A stretch of DNA of 64,000 bases, taken from NCBI GenBank assembly GCA_030248295.1, contig JASANH010000626.1, forward strand, positions 186,001-250,000. The letters run 5' to 3'. Shown piece by piece: positions 61,935 through 64,000 of this stretch; the first letter of the stretch is position 1; every line of letters begins with the position of its first letter. This DNA comes from Mesodorylaimus sp. YZB2_4 (lineage: Eukaryota; Nematoda; Enoplea; Dorylaimida; Dorylaimidae). The position numbers and the translations under genes are program-made. The notes under the pieces were generated by a model. That model was not told the origin of the DNA. It was given only the letters and a program-made list of their open reading frames with translations, and did no database searches.

Positions 61935-64000
61935 TCACAAAGGCTGATAAGCAACCTCAGACAAGAGACGTTTATCCGAAATGCAATCGCTGATCCACTT
62001 TTCACTGACGATATGGAACTTCCTCACTTTCGACCTATTCTTTCCTTGCAGTTGAGCCAAGTGCAGCAGATTCCTGAAGGACAAGAATTTTAGGCGACAG
62101 CGTCAGATATTCAGTCCCAGACAGAACAGAACTCACTAGCCTTCACGAAGCGCACAAGCATATCAACCCAGGCTGCACTCCCATCCCCATCATGGCCCAA
62201 ATTTTTGCATCCACCCCGAGACTTACTTGCTATGCACAACCACATGCGTGCATTCGTTCAGCGAAGTCGTCACCTTGCCACCGAACAACTGGTACTCGGC
62301 AGCAGATAGATCCAAAGACGAATTCAAGATTTTCGTGCTCGCATCTTCGAGAATGTGATAGTTATCGAAGTACACCCTGTCAAGGCAATTACATACACCC
62401 AATTTCAGCCTCCTTTGGCCACTCGAGAGGGCAGGGTACCGCATCATCAACATGGTACAGTTGACGATGTGCTATGCAGCCTATGTCCATGGATGAGAGA
62501 CCCACACCACTCGATATGCCCTCTTTACCATTTGGTGCGACAGAAGATGTCCCACAGAAAAGGGGTAGAGATGCCAGAAGGTAAAGCCAGTCCTACTAGC
62601 AGGTAGTGTGTCCTATGTCCCATGGTTATTGAGAGACCTGCCCAACCATGACCTGCTCACTGTAGTATGCATCAGCAGGCGAACCCTACCCTCCCCATTT
62701 TCGAAGACTAACCCGCTAGTCCACCACTGACTTACCTGCATCGACGGAACAAGCCGTACTCATAATCGGACAGGTACTCCATCACCAGTTCATCCCTTTC
62801 CTCGACGCTCTGCTGGTCCTGAAACGAGGATAACGCTTTTCCTGACGCACTGAACACTTCTCTACTTACCAAATTTGGCTTCACATTCTCCAAAATTTCT
62901 CGCAAACTGTCAACAGTGGTTGGCTGCGTGTAACTGTCCCCGTACTTATCGAAATCACGCGAAAACGCTTGTTCGATCTCCGGCGTAGCGTACCACATGT
63001 CCGACGGCTGCCTGAAAAAAGAAGACATACTGAAAATTGACGAGCTAAAAATGATGAGTTTGGCAAAATATAGGGACTATCTGCGCCCCAAAACCCGCCC
63101 CTAGAATCTCCCAGTCACAAACATCAAAGCCATAAAAATTACCAAGCGACGAATGAGTTCTGACGAATGCACTCAATCAGCCAGTGGGCCTTGACCACGT
63201 TCGTCAATTTGCTGCTGCTAATATTCTGCACACGACACGTGTTCTTCTCAGCCACTACGCAGAATGTCTGCCCGCCTAAAAGCATAAAACATTTCACATT
63301 CAATCAGAGCACATCCCTATGTTCCACTAACTCGTAATTGAAACTAGGTCAAGTCTTCAAATTTTATCATGACGGTCCGAAAAACACATCTCAAGCACAT
63401 TGATTCTCCTTGTGGTAGACACAAGACACGCTAAAAGCCCAGTCAGACTTCGGTGTTTTTGTGTGATACCAACCGTTTCTCATTTAGTCAAAATTTCAAA
63501 TACACACAACACAGGTAGGGGAATTGTTTGGATGAGGGAATTTTATGAAAGACCTCCCCCCAATAGAATAAGCATTACAGTAAGTCCTCAGAAATTTCGT
63601 AATTCAGTTTTTCAAGTAGCTTTCTATGTTTTATTTTGCCTGCCATTCTTTTCAACGACAAATTATAGACGTATTTTTTGCATCTTCATTCTTATTCGAG
63701 TCTGGAGTCGTACTCTGTACGAGCGTGCACATGCGTTTGCACAGCAACAACAGAACGGGGCTGTACTTACGCGGATTTTGGGTAATCTTTCCGCCAAACT
63801 CGGCTATTTTCTTTTCCAAATCGTTTTTCATATATTCCTCGCATCCGCCAATAACGCAGAACTCCTTGCCCTTGAAAACATCTGACGTCCTCTGTACGCG
63901 TCTGACATCCGCTCCAATGAACTGAGATCCCAAAGTTGGTCGTGCAGCCAACTGATGCGCCGTTGCAACTCTTCGTTTCTTGGCTGGCGACGACCCATCA
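61935..64000 (-). CDS. lig4: DNA ligase IV, C-terminal tandem BRCT half (5' part beyond window)
   Basis: Nuclear ATP-dependent ligase of non-homologous end joining. The window holds the last six exons: 63771-64000 (continuing past the edge), 63143-63275, 62870-63011, 62736-62818, 62227-62376 and 61935-62073, all phase-consistent, about 291 residues. A basic, NLS-like SSPAKKRRVA comes first. BRCT 1 begins FKGKEFCVIGG, has EKKIAEFGGKITQNPRGQTF and ends with the signature Trp in VVKAHWLIECI. The linker includes WYATPEIEQAFSRDFDKYGD and YTQPTTVDSLREI, the XRCC4-binding region in relatives. BRCT 2 starts VYFDNYHILEDAS and ends with the conserved Trp of VSEKWISDCI and a short tail EVAYQPL. The adenylation and OB domains must lie beyond 64000. 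Sequence and layout match LIG4 rather than LIG1 or LIG3. Confidence 0.92.

Overview
The window is eukaryotic, and most likely nematode, nuclear DNA. Its genes are split by many GT-AG introns, most of them 50-120 bases long. It carries a calmodulin-like gene whose EF-hand linkers resemble nematode cal-1, two paralogous Srsx-like receptors plus a third rhodopsin-like receptor, a TWK/K2P channel, and a closely spaced co-directional gene pair with a possible trans-splice acceptor. I could not fix the species or clade. All exon joins below were worked out by hand from reading frame, splice consensus and protein-family knowledge; no search or alignment was run.

Left part (1-19.5 kb) is gene-poor. 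It holds a decayed non-LTR retrotransposon end with a microsatellite tail, a G-rich degenerate repeat, the calmodulin-like gene (4.5-6.8 kb, minus), a P-loop NadR/Ttd14-like ATPase gene (13.6-14.7 kb, plus), and two small predicted secreted proteins on the minus strand (15.0-15.3 and 16.9-17.5 kb), one of which looks like a peptide precursor with a Lys-Arg site.

Middle part (19.5-40.3 kb) is a membrane and signalling cluster: an Srsx-like receptor (minus); three tandem genes for an unrecognised single-pass membrane family (22.5-25.7 kb, plus) that share intron phases, a juxtamembrane Cys cluster and a short Leu-Pro-x-Val-His-x-Phe motif; two tandem SLC16/MCT-type transporters with matching intron phases; a neuronal calcium sensor (minus, convergent with the transporters); a second Srsx-like receptor; and a third rhodopsin-like receptor.

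Right part (40.3-64 kb) begins with SINE-like and poly-C sequence, followed by a PCTAIRE kinase gene on the minus strand. This gene appears to have two alternative N-terminal exon sets that enter the same downstream exon in the same phase. It lies in a long stretch whose plus strand is strikingly G-poor. After it come a K2P potassium channel (minus) and the splicing factor SF3A2 (plus), which share a divergent 0.5 kb promoter region, then eIF2B beta (minus, 11 coding exons) and the C-terminal BRCT half of DNA ligase IV (minus, running off the right edge). DNA ligase IV and eIF2B beta are 140 bases apart in the same direction and may form a nematode-type operon.

The strongest candidates for something undescribed are the tandem membrane-protein trio and the dibasic secreted peptide precursor.
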